64,000 bases of DNA from Orientallactaga sibirica. Taxonomy: Eukaryota > Chordata > Mammalia > Rodentia > Dipodidae. Location: the NCBI GenBank assembly GCA_036365145.1, contig JAEOAD010000001.1, positions 102,334,001-102,398,000 on the forward strand, in the 5' to 3' direction. The notes below the pieces were generated by a model that was not told where the DNA came from, did not search any database, and saw nothing but the letters and a program-made list of their open reading frames with translations. This document shows positions 51,594 through 60,639 of the stretch, one piece after another (the stretch's first letter is position 1; each line of letters begins with the position of its first letter). Both the position numbers and the translations under genes were made by a program.

Positions 51594-51984
51594 TGTTGCA
51601 GACAGCTTCAGGTTCGCTGAGATGAACTTCCAGACCAGGCACAGTTATGGAGGAAGGGATATTATTTATTGAAGCTTACAGATCCAGGGGAAGTTCCATA
51701 AAGGCAGGAAAAGCAGCCTGCTTTCAACAGGGCCAAGCAGAGAGAGAAAAAGCCAACCAGCCACCACAGCACACAGAGCAAAACTACAGCCACAAGGTCA
51801 CACAGCACACTTCAGGAACTCCTGCTAGGCACATTTGCATATCTTTACAATGGACTCTCAAACCATCACCACACCTTAAGACTGGGCCCCCAGTGACCTT
51901 GCCTCTAGCAAGGTGATTGCAGATGCAAACTATAAAACAATAAAACACTGAATATATTGGGGGACATATATTCAAACTACCACA
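51594..51984 (-). mobile_element. 3' LTR of the young MaLR element
   Basis: 391 bases, plus-strand ends TGTTGCAGACAG and CAAACTACCACA. The element reads on the minus strand, where TTCAATAAATAATATC (complement of 51659-51674 region) supplies the poly(A) signal. It differs from the other LTR by one G/T change near 51616 and an 8-bp block (TGGGCCCC near 51884) that the other lacks. Confidence 0.95.
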
Positions 51985-52893
51985 TTCCGCCCCTGGCCCC
52001 CAATATATTTAGCTCCTGGCCCCCAATAGATTTATAACTATCACACATTGTAAATTGTACTCAGTCCAATTTCAAAGGTTCTCATAGTCTTGATCAACTT
52101 AAGATAGTGAGTCCTGTAAAATCAAACAAGTTAAATACTTTCAACATGTAAAGGCACAGAGTAAACATTTTAACTGGTATAAGGCATAGCAAGGAGAGAC
52201 TAGAATAATGCAAACTCAACCACCATCAGCCGTCATCAAACTTCTGCAGTTCAAGTTCAATATAACCATAGACTGACAGTCTCCAGGTTTTCCAATTCCG
52301 CCCCTCCAACTGGGCAGAGTCTCCAGGGAAAACTTTCATCCCATGCCAACATTGCACTCCATAGTAGCCCTTTTGCACAGTCCTGGCATATCCAAAACAT
52401 CTTCAGGTCTCCATGCAAACCACGGTCCATCTTCCAAAGGCTCTTGCAGCCTATTCCTGAGGGTCTTCATGCCCTGCCTCATGCCGCATCTCAGCAGCGG
52501 CTCCTGGAACCGTGTGCAACTCATGACCACTCCATGCATTTTTCATGCTTCCAAAACTAATACCAGGTGTGCAGGACACAGCCATATTCTTAATCCAGGG
52601 ATGAAATAAATCACAGCCTTGAAAAGCAGGTTCCTTCTCCAGTCAGCTCTTTCCAAGAATTTTCATTTCTAACAGTCTTTCCTCAGGCATCCTCTCCATT
52701 GTTTTAATGTAAATCAAGTCTGGCCACCTTCCTTCCACCTTCCTTAAGATTGCTAATGTGTTTGACAATAGCAGTTAAACCAGCCTCAATGCTTCTACTT
52801 TTAACTTGCTTCAGGTTTTCCAACTTAAAATCTTAAAATCTCAGTCCGATATCTTCAGCCAAGCATATCAGTCCATTACAAATTTAACCTTGA

Positions 52894-53187
52894 TCAAACT
52901 TTCTGGACCTGGATAGTGGAACGTAGCCATCCCTTATGCCAGTAGCCCAGTTCCAACAAAGTCCTCTGCAGACTTTCCTTCCCCTTAGAAAGCTCATAAG
53001 CCAAGCCTCGAAGTTCAATACTATCTGCACTTAGCATTCTCAAACTCTCATCAGAATAGTCCATAAAACTTGGCTTACCACTCCAGAAGGCATCTTCAGT
53101 TGCAAGCACCAAGTCCATGCCCATTCCTCCAAAACAAAGGTTCCAAAAGATGAATATCCACACGGTCAGGTTCATCTCACCCCACAC
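52894..53187 (-). CDS. 97-codon open frame in the young MaLR, function unknown
   Basis: It starts 12 bases downstream of the primer-binding site on the element's sense strand. Residues 5-25 are strongly hydrophobic (MNLTVWIFIFWNLCFG begins it), resembling a signal or transmembrane segment. The remainder is mixed and charged, with a Leu-rich stretch near residues 60-85 that could be helical. No retroviral Gag, protease or Env motif is visible. The matching stretch of the older element at about 56900-57110 contains stops. Intactness may only reflect the youth of this copy, and translation is unproven. Confidence 0.25.
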   Translation of the reverse strand: MWGEMNLTVWIFIFWNLCFGGMGMDLVLATEDAFWSGKPSFMDYSDESLRMLSADSIELRGLAYELSKGKESLQRTLLELGYWHKGWLRSTIQVQKV

Positions 53188-53199
53188 TCCTTGGTACCA
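53180..53199 (-). promoter_or_regulatory. Primer-binding site, tRNA-Leu(UAA)-like
   Basis: On the minus strand, six bases after the 5' LTR: TGGTACCAAGGAGTGTGGGG. It matches my recollection of the tRNA-Leu(UAA) 3'-end complement with two single-base insertions. Leu-tRNA priming is what ERVL and MaLR elements use. Confidence 0.8.
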
Positions 53200-53205
53200 C
53201 TTTAC

Positions 53206-53588
53206 TGTTGCAGACAGCTTCAGGTTCTCTGAGATGAACTTCCAGACCAGGCACAGTTATGGAGGAAGGGATATTATTTATTGAAGCTTACAGATCCAGG
53301 GGAAGTTCCATAAAGGCAGGAAAAGCAGCCTGCTTTCAACAGGGCCAAGCAGAGAGAGAAAAAGCCAACCAGCCACCACAGCACACAGAGCAAAACTACA
53401 GCCACAAGGTCACACAGCACACTTCAGGAACTCCTGCTAGGCACATTTGCATATCTTTACAATGGACTCTCAAACCATCACCACACCTTAAGACCAGTGA
53501 CCTTGCCTCTAGCAAGGTGATTGCAGATGCAAACTATAAAACAATAAAACACTGAATATATTGGGGGACATATATTCAAACTACCACA
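53206..53588 (-). mobile_element. 5' LTR of the young MaLR element
   Basis: 383 bases, plus-strand ends TGTTGCAGACAG and CAAACTACCACA. On the minus strand it would hold the promoter for the element. One substitution and one 8-bp indel separate it from the LTR at 51594. Confidence 0.95.
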
Positions 53589-53812
53589 CATGGGTACTGG
53601 GGAATCAAGCCCTGAACCAGGGTCCTTAGGCTTCACAGGTGAGTGCTTAACCACTAAGCCATCTCTCCAGACCCTAATCCCAGCACTTGGAAGGCAGAAG
53701 TAGGAGGATTGCCATGAGTTTGAGGCTACCCTGAGACTACATAGTGAATTTCAGGTCAGCCTGAGCTGGAGTGAGACCCTACCTCGGAAAACCAAAAAGG
53801 AAAAAAGAAAAC

Positions 53813-53816
<4 letters not shown>

Positions 53817-53863
<47 letters not shown>
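53817..53863. repeat. (CA)n microsatellite
   Basis: About 23 uninterrupted CA units. Confidence 0.98.
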
Positions 53864-53865
<2 letters not shown>

Positions 53866-54042
53866 GTCTCAGGACCCAGGTTCAATTCCCCAGTACCCAC
53901 GTAAGCAAGAAGCACAAGGTGGCACATGTGTCTAGAGTTCCTTTGCAGAGGCTATAGGCCCTGGTGTTCCCATTCTCTCTATATATCTGCCTCTCTCTCT
54001 CAAATAAATGAATAAATAAATAAAATATTACAAAAATAAAGA
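53864..54042 (+). mobile_element. SINE-T, 5'-truncated
   Basis: Begins at GGGTCTCAGGACCCAGGTTC, so the tRNA-like head before the B box is missing and the CA run takes its place. It ends with AAATAAATAAAATATT. Confidence 0.9.
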
Positions 54043-54177
54043 AACACAAAGACAATATTGAAAAGCAGAGAAAAAAAGATGATTCATTTGGCTCCATTGG
54101 GAAAAGAAGCAAATCAAGAGGTCCAATGATTCCTTCCTTCAAGTCCATCTTTGGGGTCCTAATAAACTTTATTTCAG

Positions 54178-54305
54178 GGTTTAGTTTTCTGTTTTTTCAA
54201 GGTAGGATTTCAGTCTAGCCTAGGCTCACCTGGAACTCCTTCTGGAGCCCCAGGCTATCCTCAAACTCACAGTGATCCTCTTACCTCAGTCTCAGTACTG
54301 AGATT
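54178..54305 (-). mobile_element. B1-like SINE
   Basis: Reversed: GTTTTTTCAAGGTAGGATTT to TCAGTACTGAGATTAAG. Truncated at the B1 5' end. Confidence 0.85.
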
Positions 54306-54317
54306 AAGTAAGGTGGA

Positions 54318-54543
54318 GGGCTGGAGAGATGGCTTAGCGGTTAAGGCGCTTGCCTGTGAAGCCTAAGGACCCATGTTTGACTCTCCAGATCCCATGGAAA
54401 CCATACGCACAAAGGTGAGGCAAGTGCAAGGTCGCACATGCCCACTAGGTGGTGAAAGTGTCTGGAATTTGATTTCAGTGGCTGAGGCCCTGGTGTTCCA
54501 GGTCTCTTTCTCTCTCTCTTTCTCTCTGTAAAAAAATAAAAAA
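54318..54543 (+). mobile_element. SINE-T long variant
   Basis: Shares the extra segment AGGCAAGTGCAAGGTCGCAC and ATGCCCACTAGGTGG with 50481-50705. Confidence 0.92.
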
Positions 54544-54545
54544 GA

Positions 54546-54750
54546 GGGCTGGAGAGATGGCTTGGCGGTTAAGGCGTATGCCTGTGAAGACTAAGGACCC
54601 CGGTTTGATTCTCCAGGTCCCACATAAGCCAGATGTACATGGTGATGCACCCATTCTCACTATCTCTCTCCCTCTCTCTGTCTCAAACAAACAAATAAAT
54701 AAATAAACAATAAAATAAATAAAACCTTTAAAAAATAAAAAATTAAGGTA
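54546..54750 (+). mobile_element. SINE-T with internal deletion
   Basis: Normal head, but GCCAGATGTACATGGTGATG passes straight to CACCCATTCTCACT, losing the GGAGTTCGTTTGCAGTGGCTGG part. It sits two bases behind the long-variant copy. Confidence 0.92.
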
Positions 54751-54884
54751 GACATTGATTGCTGAAGATACTTGACAGTGATCTGTGATGCATGCACACA
54801 CACACTCGCATACTTTCCTTCACTGTCTGATCCCCCGAAGAATACATCACTGGGTCATTGACCTAAACTGTCACATAGTGCATA

Positions 54885-55030
54885 TTTACTTTTTTGTTGT
54901 TGATGATAAAATTTTATTGGCACACAGTCATGCCCATTCAATGGCAGAGTTGAGTGACCATGACAGAGATCTTCTGACCTACAAAGCTGAAAATATTTGC
55001 TATCTGGGCATGTGTAAATACTTTTGGCAT
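54885..55030. mobile_element. Ancient DNA-transposon fossil, unnamed
   Basis: AAATTTTATTGGCACACAGT, CATGCCCATTCAATGGCAGA, GTTGAGTGACCATGACAGAG and AAAGCTGAAAATATTTGCTA match a widespread mammalian DNA element from memory. Strand and family are not certain. Confidence 0.65.
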
Positions 55031-55047
55031 GAATAGTCATTACTCAT

Positions 55048-55395
55048 TGTTGCAATCAGCTTCATGTTGCTGGCAGAAAACACCCAACCAAGAGCAGCTT
55101 GTGGGAAGAAAGGGTTTATTTTGGCTTATAGACTCAAGGGGAAGCTCCATGATGGTGAGGGGAAAGGATGGCATGAGCAGAGGGTGGACATCACCACTTG
55201 GTCAACATCAGTTGTACAACAGCAGCAGGAGAATGTGCCAAACACTGTCAAGGGGAAGCTGGCTATAACACCCATAAGCCTGCCCCCAATAATACATCAC
55301 CTCTAGGAGGCTCCAATTCCCAAATTGCCGCCAGCTGGGGTCCTAGCATTCAGAACACATAAGTTTATGGGAGACAGCTGAATCAAACCAGCACA
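55048..55395 (-). mobile_element. 3' LTR of an older MaLR element
   Basis: 348 bases, plus-strand TGTTGCAATCAG to CAAACCAGCACA. AGGGTTTATTTTGGCTTATA gives AATAAA on the minus strand. Roughly 41 differences from its partner LTR by hand count. Confidence 0.93.
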
Positions 55396-55741
55396 TTCTA
55401 CTCCCAACCCCCATAAATTGATAACCATTTATGGTGTAAAACACAATGTATTTAGTCCAACTTTAAAAGTCCCATCATAATTTTTATCAATCTCAATGAT
55501 GTTCAAGCATCCCCATAGTCCAAGAGTCCAAGGTCTTTTATGTGAGCCATTAAAACAAAACAAAACAAAAAAACACATCTCATAATGGCACAAAATAAAC
55601 ATTCACACTGCAAGAAATGGCACTGGGCAGAGTAAAGAAATGTTCAACCAATATATGATTTAAAACAAACAAGGCAAACATTAAACTCTAGAGCTCTAAG
55701 TCCAACAACTCTAGCCAGTGACAAGTCTTAAAGTCTAAAAA

Positions 55742-55810
55742 TTCTTTTTCCTTCCTCCCTCCCTCCTTCCCTCTCTCCCTCCCTCCCTCCCTCCCTCCCT
55801 CTTTCTTTTC

Positions 55811-55861
<51 letters not shown>

Positions 55862-55864
55862 TCG
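55742..55864. repeat. (CCTC/CCTT)n(CTTT)n polypyrimidine tract
   Basis: Continuous pyrimidines from about 55746 to 55863. The CCCTCCCTCCCTCCCTCCCT part makes a G-quadruplex-type motif on the minus strand. It forms the expanded tail of the reversed SINE-T that follows. Confidence 0.95.
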
Positions 55865-56044
55865 AGAAAGAGGCAGATGGAAAGAGAGAGAGAATGGGTG
55901 CATCAGAGCCTTCAGCCACTGCAAATGAACTCCAGATGCATGTGCCACCTTGTGCATCTGGCTTATGTGGGTCCTGAGGAATCAAACCTGGGTCCTTTGG
56001 ATTTGCAGACAACTGCCTTAACCACTAAGCCATTTCTCCAGCCC
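55865..56044 (-). mobile_element. SINE-T inside the older MaLR
   Basis: Reversed, GAGAAAGAGGCAGATGGAAA to AAGCCATTTCTCCAGCCC. Flanks AAGTCTTAAAGTCTAAAAATTC (left) and AAAGTCTGATAATTC (right) suggest a target duplication (AAAGTCTxAxAATTC). Confidence 0.93.
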
Positions 56045-56462
56045 AAAGTCTGATAATTCTAACCAGTGACAAGTCTCTGGAGTTCCAATTCTGTCCCTCC
56101 AGCTAGGCTACTCACAGTCCCAGAAAACTTCATCCAGTGCTGGAAGCTCTCCTTGGCAGCCATCCCATAGTCCTAGTATCTCCATTGGGTCTCACTGCAA
56201 CCGGCAGTCTATCCTCTATCCTCATCAGGCCTCTGCACAGGTAATACAAGCCTGCTTCACACTGCCTTTGGCCATTCCCCACACATACACTAAAAAAAAA
56301 AAAAAAAAATGTGTTGCAAATTCAATGACCCTCTTTTTCCTGTATTTCTTATACTTTGTAGTACCAGGTGGGCTACCAACTTGCTAATCAAGGAGGGAAT
56401 ACAGCAAACTTTGAAGAACCGGACATTCTATCAGCATTCAGTCCCCTTTGAAAGAGTCTGCA

Positions 56463-56686
56463 GGGGTGGAGAGATGGCTTAGTGGTTAAGGCTCTTGCCT
56501 ACAAAGCCAAAGGACCCAGGTTTGATTCCCTAGTACCCATGTAAAGCCAGATGCACAAGGTAGTACATGTGTCTGGAGTTTGCAGTGGCTGGAGACCCTG
56601 GCACATGCTCATTTTCTCTCTCTCTCTCTCTCTCTGTCTGTCTTTTAAATACATAAATAAATAAAACATTTAAAAAAAAAAAAAGA
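56463..56686 (+). mobile_element. SINE-T inside the older MaLR
   Basis: GGGTGGAGAGATGGCTTAGT to AAATAAATAAAACATT with a poly(A) run. AAAGAGTCTGCA at 56451-56462 and AAAGAGTCTGCA at 56682-56693 form an exact target duplication. Confidence 0.95.
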
Positions 56687-57121
56687 GTCTGCATTCTTCC
56701 TGTTGTCCCAAATGCAGATCACTTGGCCCAATCTCAATGGTTGTAATTTCACAAATAATTGCAGCTGAACAGGCAGCAGTTTCAGCCCAAAGATTTCATA
56801 TCTTTCTTGCCATATCCTTCTGCTCACACCAGTCCATTTCTACACAATGCTATTCTGCACAAGTTCTCAGGACACGGGCATAACACAAACTGCTTCTAGT
56901 CCAGTCCCTACAAAGTTCTTTCTCACCCTCACAAGCCAAACCCCACAGTCCGTAGTTCTTACTGCATTCAGGTCTTTCAACTCTGACCAGATTGGTCCAT
57001 CAAGCTGTATTTATAGTACTGTAAGGTGTCTTTTAGGTCAAGGTGTCAAATACTTCCACATTCCTCCTGAAAATCTGTCCTAAAAGGCCAAAGTCACAAA
57101 ATCAGGTTTCTAGCAGTAATG

Positions 57122-57141
57122 ACCCCACTCCTCTGCTACCA
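57122..57141 (-). promoter_or_regulatory. Primer-binding site of the older MaLR, tRNA-Leu-like
   Basis: On the minus strand, six bases after the 5' LTR: TGGTAGCAGAGGAGTGGGGT. Same position and same tRNA match as the young element, with different small changes. Confidence 0.8.
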
Positions 57142-57147
57142 ATTAAC

Positions 57148-57495
57148 TGTTGCAGTCAGCTTCATGTTGCTCTCAGAAAACACCCAACCAAGAGCAGCTT
57201 ATGGAAGGAAAGGGTTTATTTTGGCTTACAGACTCAAGAGGAAGCTCGATGATGGCAGGGGAAAATGATGGCATGAGCAGAGGGTGGACATCACCTCCTG
57301 GCCAACATCAAGTAGACAACAGCAGCAGGACAGTGTGTCAAACACTGACAGAGGGAAGCTGGCTATAACACGCATAAGCCCACCCCCAACAATACATCAC
57401 CTCTAGGAGGCTACAATTCCCAAATGGCCACCAGCTAGGGACCTAGCATTCAGACCACCTAAGTTTATGGGGGATACCTGAATCAAACCACCACA
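57148..57495 (-). mobile_element. 5' LTR of the older MaLR element
   Basis: 348 bases, plus-strand TGTTGCAGTCAG to CAAACCACCACA, followed directly by the CTCAT duplication. Confidence 0.94.
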
Positions 57496-57500
57496 CTCAT

Positions 57501-58135
57501 AATCTCTCATTATTCATAATCCTATAACAGGGTGGCATTGCATCTCAGGCCGGCCTCAGAGAGGGCAGTCTGTCCAGAATTCGTAATCCCTGAGTACTAA
57601 TGTCCCTCGTGACCTTGTTTGCATCTGGATTCTCAGAGGCCCTCACTGTGTGGTCTTTGTTCTCACCAAGCCACGGAGACTGTAGCAGCACTTCCTGGGT
57701 CCCTATGCCACCTCAACCCTTCCTGGGGTGCTTGCAGAATGCCCAGAACCTCTATGTGGAGCTGTGGCTAGCCAGTAGGCATTGGCTAGAAAATCTACCT
57801 ATCAAGGCATATTTGCTGACAGCTTGTAGCAAGTCCACTTCAGGCTTAAGGTGAGGACAGGGTGCTTGACATCTGCTACTGGAGAATATCTGGAATGACC
57901 TGTGCCCTCCTTGGCTGGATATGCCAGTCCTTATCCCTGGCATATGGTGGCTTAATGTCTTAACTCTACTTCCAATGACAACATATGATTTCACACTGAA
58001 AATGTCACAGACCTAAGTGTGATAATTCAGTTTGCTGATCAGCATGACCATGTCTCTCTCACAGTCATTGTTTTCTAAGGCGTGGTCATTGAGCCTTCTG
58101 AAAGTAACCCTAACATGCTTATAAAAATGCAGGCT
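57501..58135. other. Unique sequence, no gene recognised
   Basis: About 0.63 kb. Frames of 80-84 codons on both strands show no domain. Confidence 0.4.
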
Positions 58136-58138
58136 CCA

Positions 58139-58340
58139 GGCTGGAGACATGGCTCAGCAGTTAAGGTGCTTGCCTGTGAAGCTTAAGGACCCAGGTTTGA
58201 TTTCTCAGTACCCATGTAAGCCAGATGCGCAAGGTGGTGCATATGTCTGGAGTTCGTTTGTGGTGGCTGAGAGGCCCTGGTGTGCTGTGTCCACTCTTTC
58301 TCTGTTGCTCTCTAATATATATATATGTATGTATTTTTTA
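58139..58340 (+). mobile_element. SINE-T
   Basis: GGCTGGAGACATGGCTCAGC to a TATATATATATG tail rather than AAATA units. Confidence 0.92.
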
Positions 58341-58574
58341 ATGCAGACTTCTAGCCAGTCCAAAGTTGTTGCATTGGAATCACCACAAAGAGCCTCTAGA
58401 TCTCATTTTTCTCCAGATGAAATAACTGGTGCAACATGTACAAGTAGTAATTGGTGAAGAAAGATACCTGTTGCATTCTCTCAAGTTCCTGACCATGAAA
58501 ACAGTAAACCCTAGATAGGAAAGGAGCAGTTGATTAACAAAAGGTCTCATTCTATTTTGAATAGAAAACTCCTT

Positions 58575-58809
58575 TAAATTATATTTTAATATATTTAATT
58601 TATTTATTTGAGAGAGGGAGGGAGAGAGAAAGAGAAAGAAAGGCAGATAGAGAGAGAATGAGTGTGCCCAGGCCTCCAGCCATTGCAAATAAACTCCAGA
58701 TGCATGCACCACCTTGTGCATCTGGCTTATGTGGTCACTGGGAAATCAAACCTGGGTCCCTAGGCTCTACAGGTAAGCACCCTAACCACTAAGCCATCTT
58801 TCCAGGCCC
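58575..58809 (-). mobile_element. SINE-T
   Basis: Reversed: TTTAATTTATTTATTTGAGA to AAGCCATCTTTCCAGGCCC, with a 45-base GA-rich block. Confidence 0.93.
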
Positions 58810-59140
58810 AGGAAACTTTTTTTTTTCAATTTCTGAGATTTATTACCATCTATACTTTAAAATTATCAACTTAGAGCCAACCTTATTGATACCATCATTT
58901 TAAAATATCTGTATCATATCCCTTCTTATATGTATCAAAACTCATACTTAACAATGAGCTCTGGGTTGCAAAAGAGGATTTATTTTTGCACCTGTCTTTA
59001 AATCTTTGTCCATCAGTTCAACAAAGACAAGGACACGTGCTACCAGGAAACTTTTAAAGTAGCCCTTGCCCAGGATGAAGGGTGGGGGTTGGGGGAGCAC
59101 TACCCTGGGAACCTTTGAAACCCAACCAAGCTTGGTGGAT
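58810..59140. other. Unique sequence, no gene recognised
   Basis: AT-rich then mixed sequence. Nothing supported. Confidence 0.35.
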
Positions 59141-59144
59141 CCCC

Positions 59145-59330
59145 GAATCCTCTGTTTCCTGCTGGTGTGACCTTGAGGAACGAATTTGTTCCCTCTGAAC
59201 CTCAATTTCTTGATCCATGAAATGGGGTTAGTAGCTCCTAGCATTGTTGTCAGGTTTAAAACCATGGAGAAAAAGTACCCAACCTGGTGGTTGGTATTTA
59301 GTAGGTACTAAATAAACATTCACATCCCTC
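59145..59330 (+). mobile_element. MIR ancient SINE
   Basis: GTGTGACCTTGAGGAACG, CTCAATTTCTTGATCCATGA, AATGGGGTTAGTAGCTCCTA and GGTATTTAGTAGGTACTAAA follow MIR from core to 3' end. Confidence 0.85.
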
Positions 59331-59625
59331 TGGGGTTTTCCTCCCCCAGTTGGACAGCTAAGATAATATGGTAGAAGTGTCCTTCATGGTGGGGTTGACT
59401 GTGAACACAGAACTGTGAACACAGAAGACATTTCACTCTCCCTGCCATGGTAACTGAGCCTGGATAAGGCCATTCAGCTCAGGTCCCACCCTAGTCCCCT
59501 GAGCCAAAGATTCCATTGGGAGGAGACATGAATCATGCAGGTGATTGGCAACCCTTTTCATTAGCTAGGGGCGCCCAGAGTTCCAGCCCCAGCCTGGACT
59601 CAGGCCAATACCTCAGCACTTGGAT
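59331..59625. other. Unique sequence, no gene recognised
   Basis: A 10-base direct repeat, GTGAACACAGAACTGTGAACACAGAA, lies near 59402-59427. No gene recognised. Confidence 0.4.
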
Positions 59626-59861
59626 GCCTGTTTCCAATTGCTGCTGTAACAAAAGACCACAAACTTGATGGCTTCAGATAAAATAAGTCCATTAGTTTAC
59701 AGTTGTGGAGGTCAGAACTCTAAAATGGGTTTCCTTGGGCTAAAAACAAGGGGCCATCAAGATTGTGTTATTCCTGCAGGCTTCAGAAAAGACTTCCTTA
59801 CCAGCTCCTAGATAATGCCTGCACTCCTATGATCCCTCCCTCTACCCCCTTTTCTTTGTTT

Positions 59862-60520
59862 GTATATGTCATGACAGTTCTATTCATTTTTTTAAATTTT
59901 TAAATTTATTTTTGGAGAGAGACAGACAGAGAGAGAGGGAGAGGAAGACAGATAGAGATGGGCACGTCAGCAGTCTCTCAGCTGCTGTGAACAAAATCCA
60001 GATGCGTGCGCCGCCTTGTAGGCAAGTGCGCTTGTGTCACTTTGCATCTGGCTAAACGTGGGACCTGGAGATTGGAACTGGGTTCTTAGGCTTAGGGGTC
60101 AGGTGCCTTAACCGCTAAGCCATCTCTCCAGCCCAGTTCTATTCATTTTTAATTTTCAAGCTTTTTAGCATATATGAATAACATATAATAATGGGTTTAA
60201 TTATGACATTTTCATACATTTCATACACATGTTTTTTGATTATATTCATCCCATTACCCTCCCCTTACTCCCACTGATCTTCCTCCCAACCAGTTACCCT
60301 ACCTTCCTAGCTCTTGTTTTGTTTTGTTTCATTTTTGGTGACTCCATGCGTTGAATTGGGGTTGCTTCCAGCATGGGCCAGGGGTTGTTACAGAAGCATA
60401 GCAACTTACTAGTAGTTACACCCCTGAAGACTGTTCCCTGCCAACAGACACTCAAGGAGGGTTGGGGCCCTGGAGAGCATCGCTCCTACCACCACCAGAG
60501 TAACCTGCCTATAGATGGAG
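59862..60520. mobile_element. LINE1 3' UTR fragment (rodent Lx-like), split by a SINE-T
   Basis: GGGTTTAATTATGACATTTT, CATACATTTCATACACATG, ATTATATTCATCCCATTACC and CAGAAGCATAGCAACTTACT match the rodent L1 3' UTR as I remember it. Orientation not resolved. Confidence 0.6.
59892..60133 (-). mobile_element. SINE-T with perfect target duplication
   Basis: CAGTTCTATTCATTTTT flanks it exactly at 59875-59891 and 60134-60150. The body has a short extra segment (GGCAAGTGCGCTTGTGTCAC). Confidence 0.96.
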
Positions 60521-60539
60521 AGAGAAGGCTTCATGAGTC

Positions 60540-60638
60540 TGTTCCTTCCTCTTCTCTTCCTTCCTTTCCTCTCTTCCTACTTCCTTCCTTTCCTCTCTTC
60601 CTACTTCCTTCCCTCCCTTCCTTCCTTTTTTTCTTTCC
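60540..60638. repeat. (CTTC/CTTT)n polypyrimidine run
   Basis: Includes an internal duplication of CCTTTCCTCTCTTCCTACTT (near 60565 and 60589). Confidence 0.9.
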
Positions 60639-60639
60639 A

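Larger units (their letters stand above)
51985..53205 (-). mobile_element. Internal region of the young MaLR element (about 1.2 kb)
   Basis: Far too short for gag-pol. No protease, reverse transcriptase or integrase frame is visible, so the element depends on proteins supplied by a related ERVL. The text follows the internal part of 55396-57147 in places (for example CTCAT-AGCCAA-GCC blocks near 53000 against 56930). One 97-codon frame lies just after the primer-binding site. Confidence 0.85.
51438..53674 (-). mobile_element. SINE-T split by a young MaLR retrotransposon
   Basis: Left part 51438-51593 (T-rich tail to CTGGCTTACATGG), right part 53589-53674 (CATGGGTACTGGGGAATC to CCATCTCTCCAGACCC). 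CATGG is duplicated at 51589-51593 and 53589-53593. Confidence 0.95.
51397..53803 (+). mobile_element. B1-like SINE split by a SINE-T
   Basis: Left part 51397-51437 (GGCCAGGTGAGGCAGCTCAC to CCCAGCACTTGG), right part 53691-53803 (AAGGCAGAAGTAGGAGGATT to CTACCTCGGAAAACC). TAATCCCAGCACTTGG is duplicated at 51422-51437 and 53675-53690 around the inserted SINE-T. Outermost layer of a three-deep nest. Confidence 0.93.
55043..57500 (-). mobile_element. Complete older MaLR retrotransposon with CTCAT duplication
   Basis: CTCAT lies at 55043-55047 and 57496-57500. Between are two 348-base LTRs and about 1.75 kb of internal sequence that includes two later SINE-T insertions and a CT-rich microsatellite. 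Without them the internal part is about 1.2-1.3 kb, similar to the young element. No open frame of note remains. Confidence 0.93.

Noticed and set aside
52343..52609. 88-codon plus-strand frame inside the young MaLR
   Set aside because: Antisense to the element, no domain, and not positioned relative to any MaLR signal.
51592..53590. CRISPR-like or segmental direct repeat (two about 385-bp copies)
   Set aside because: TG...CA ends, a primer-binding site, and target duplication show these are LTRs.
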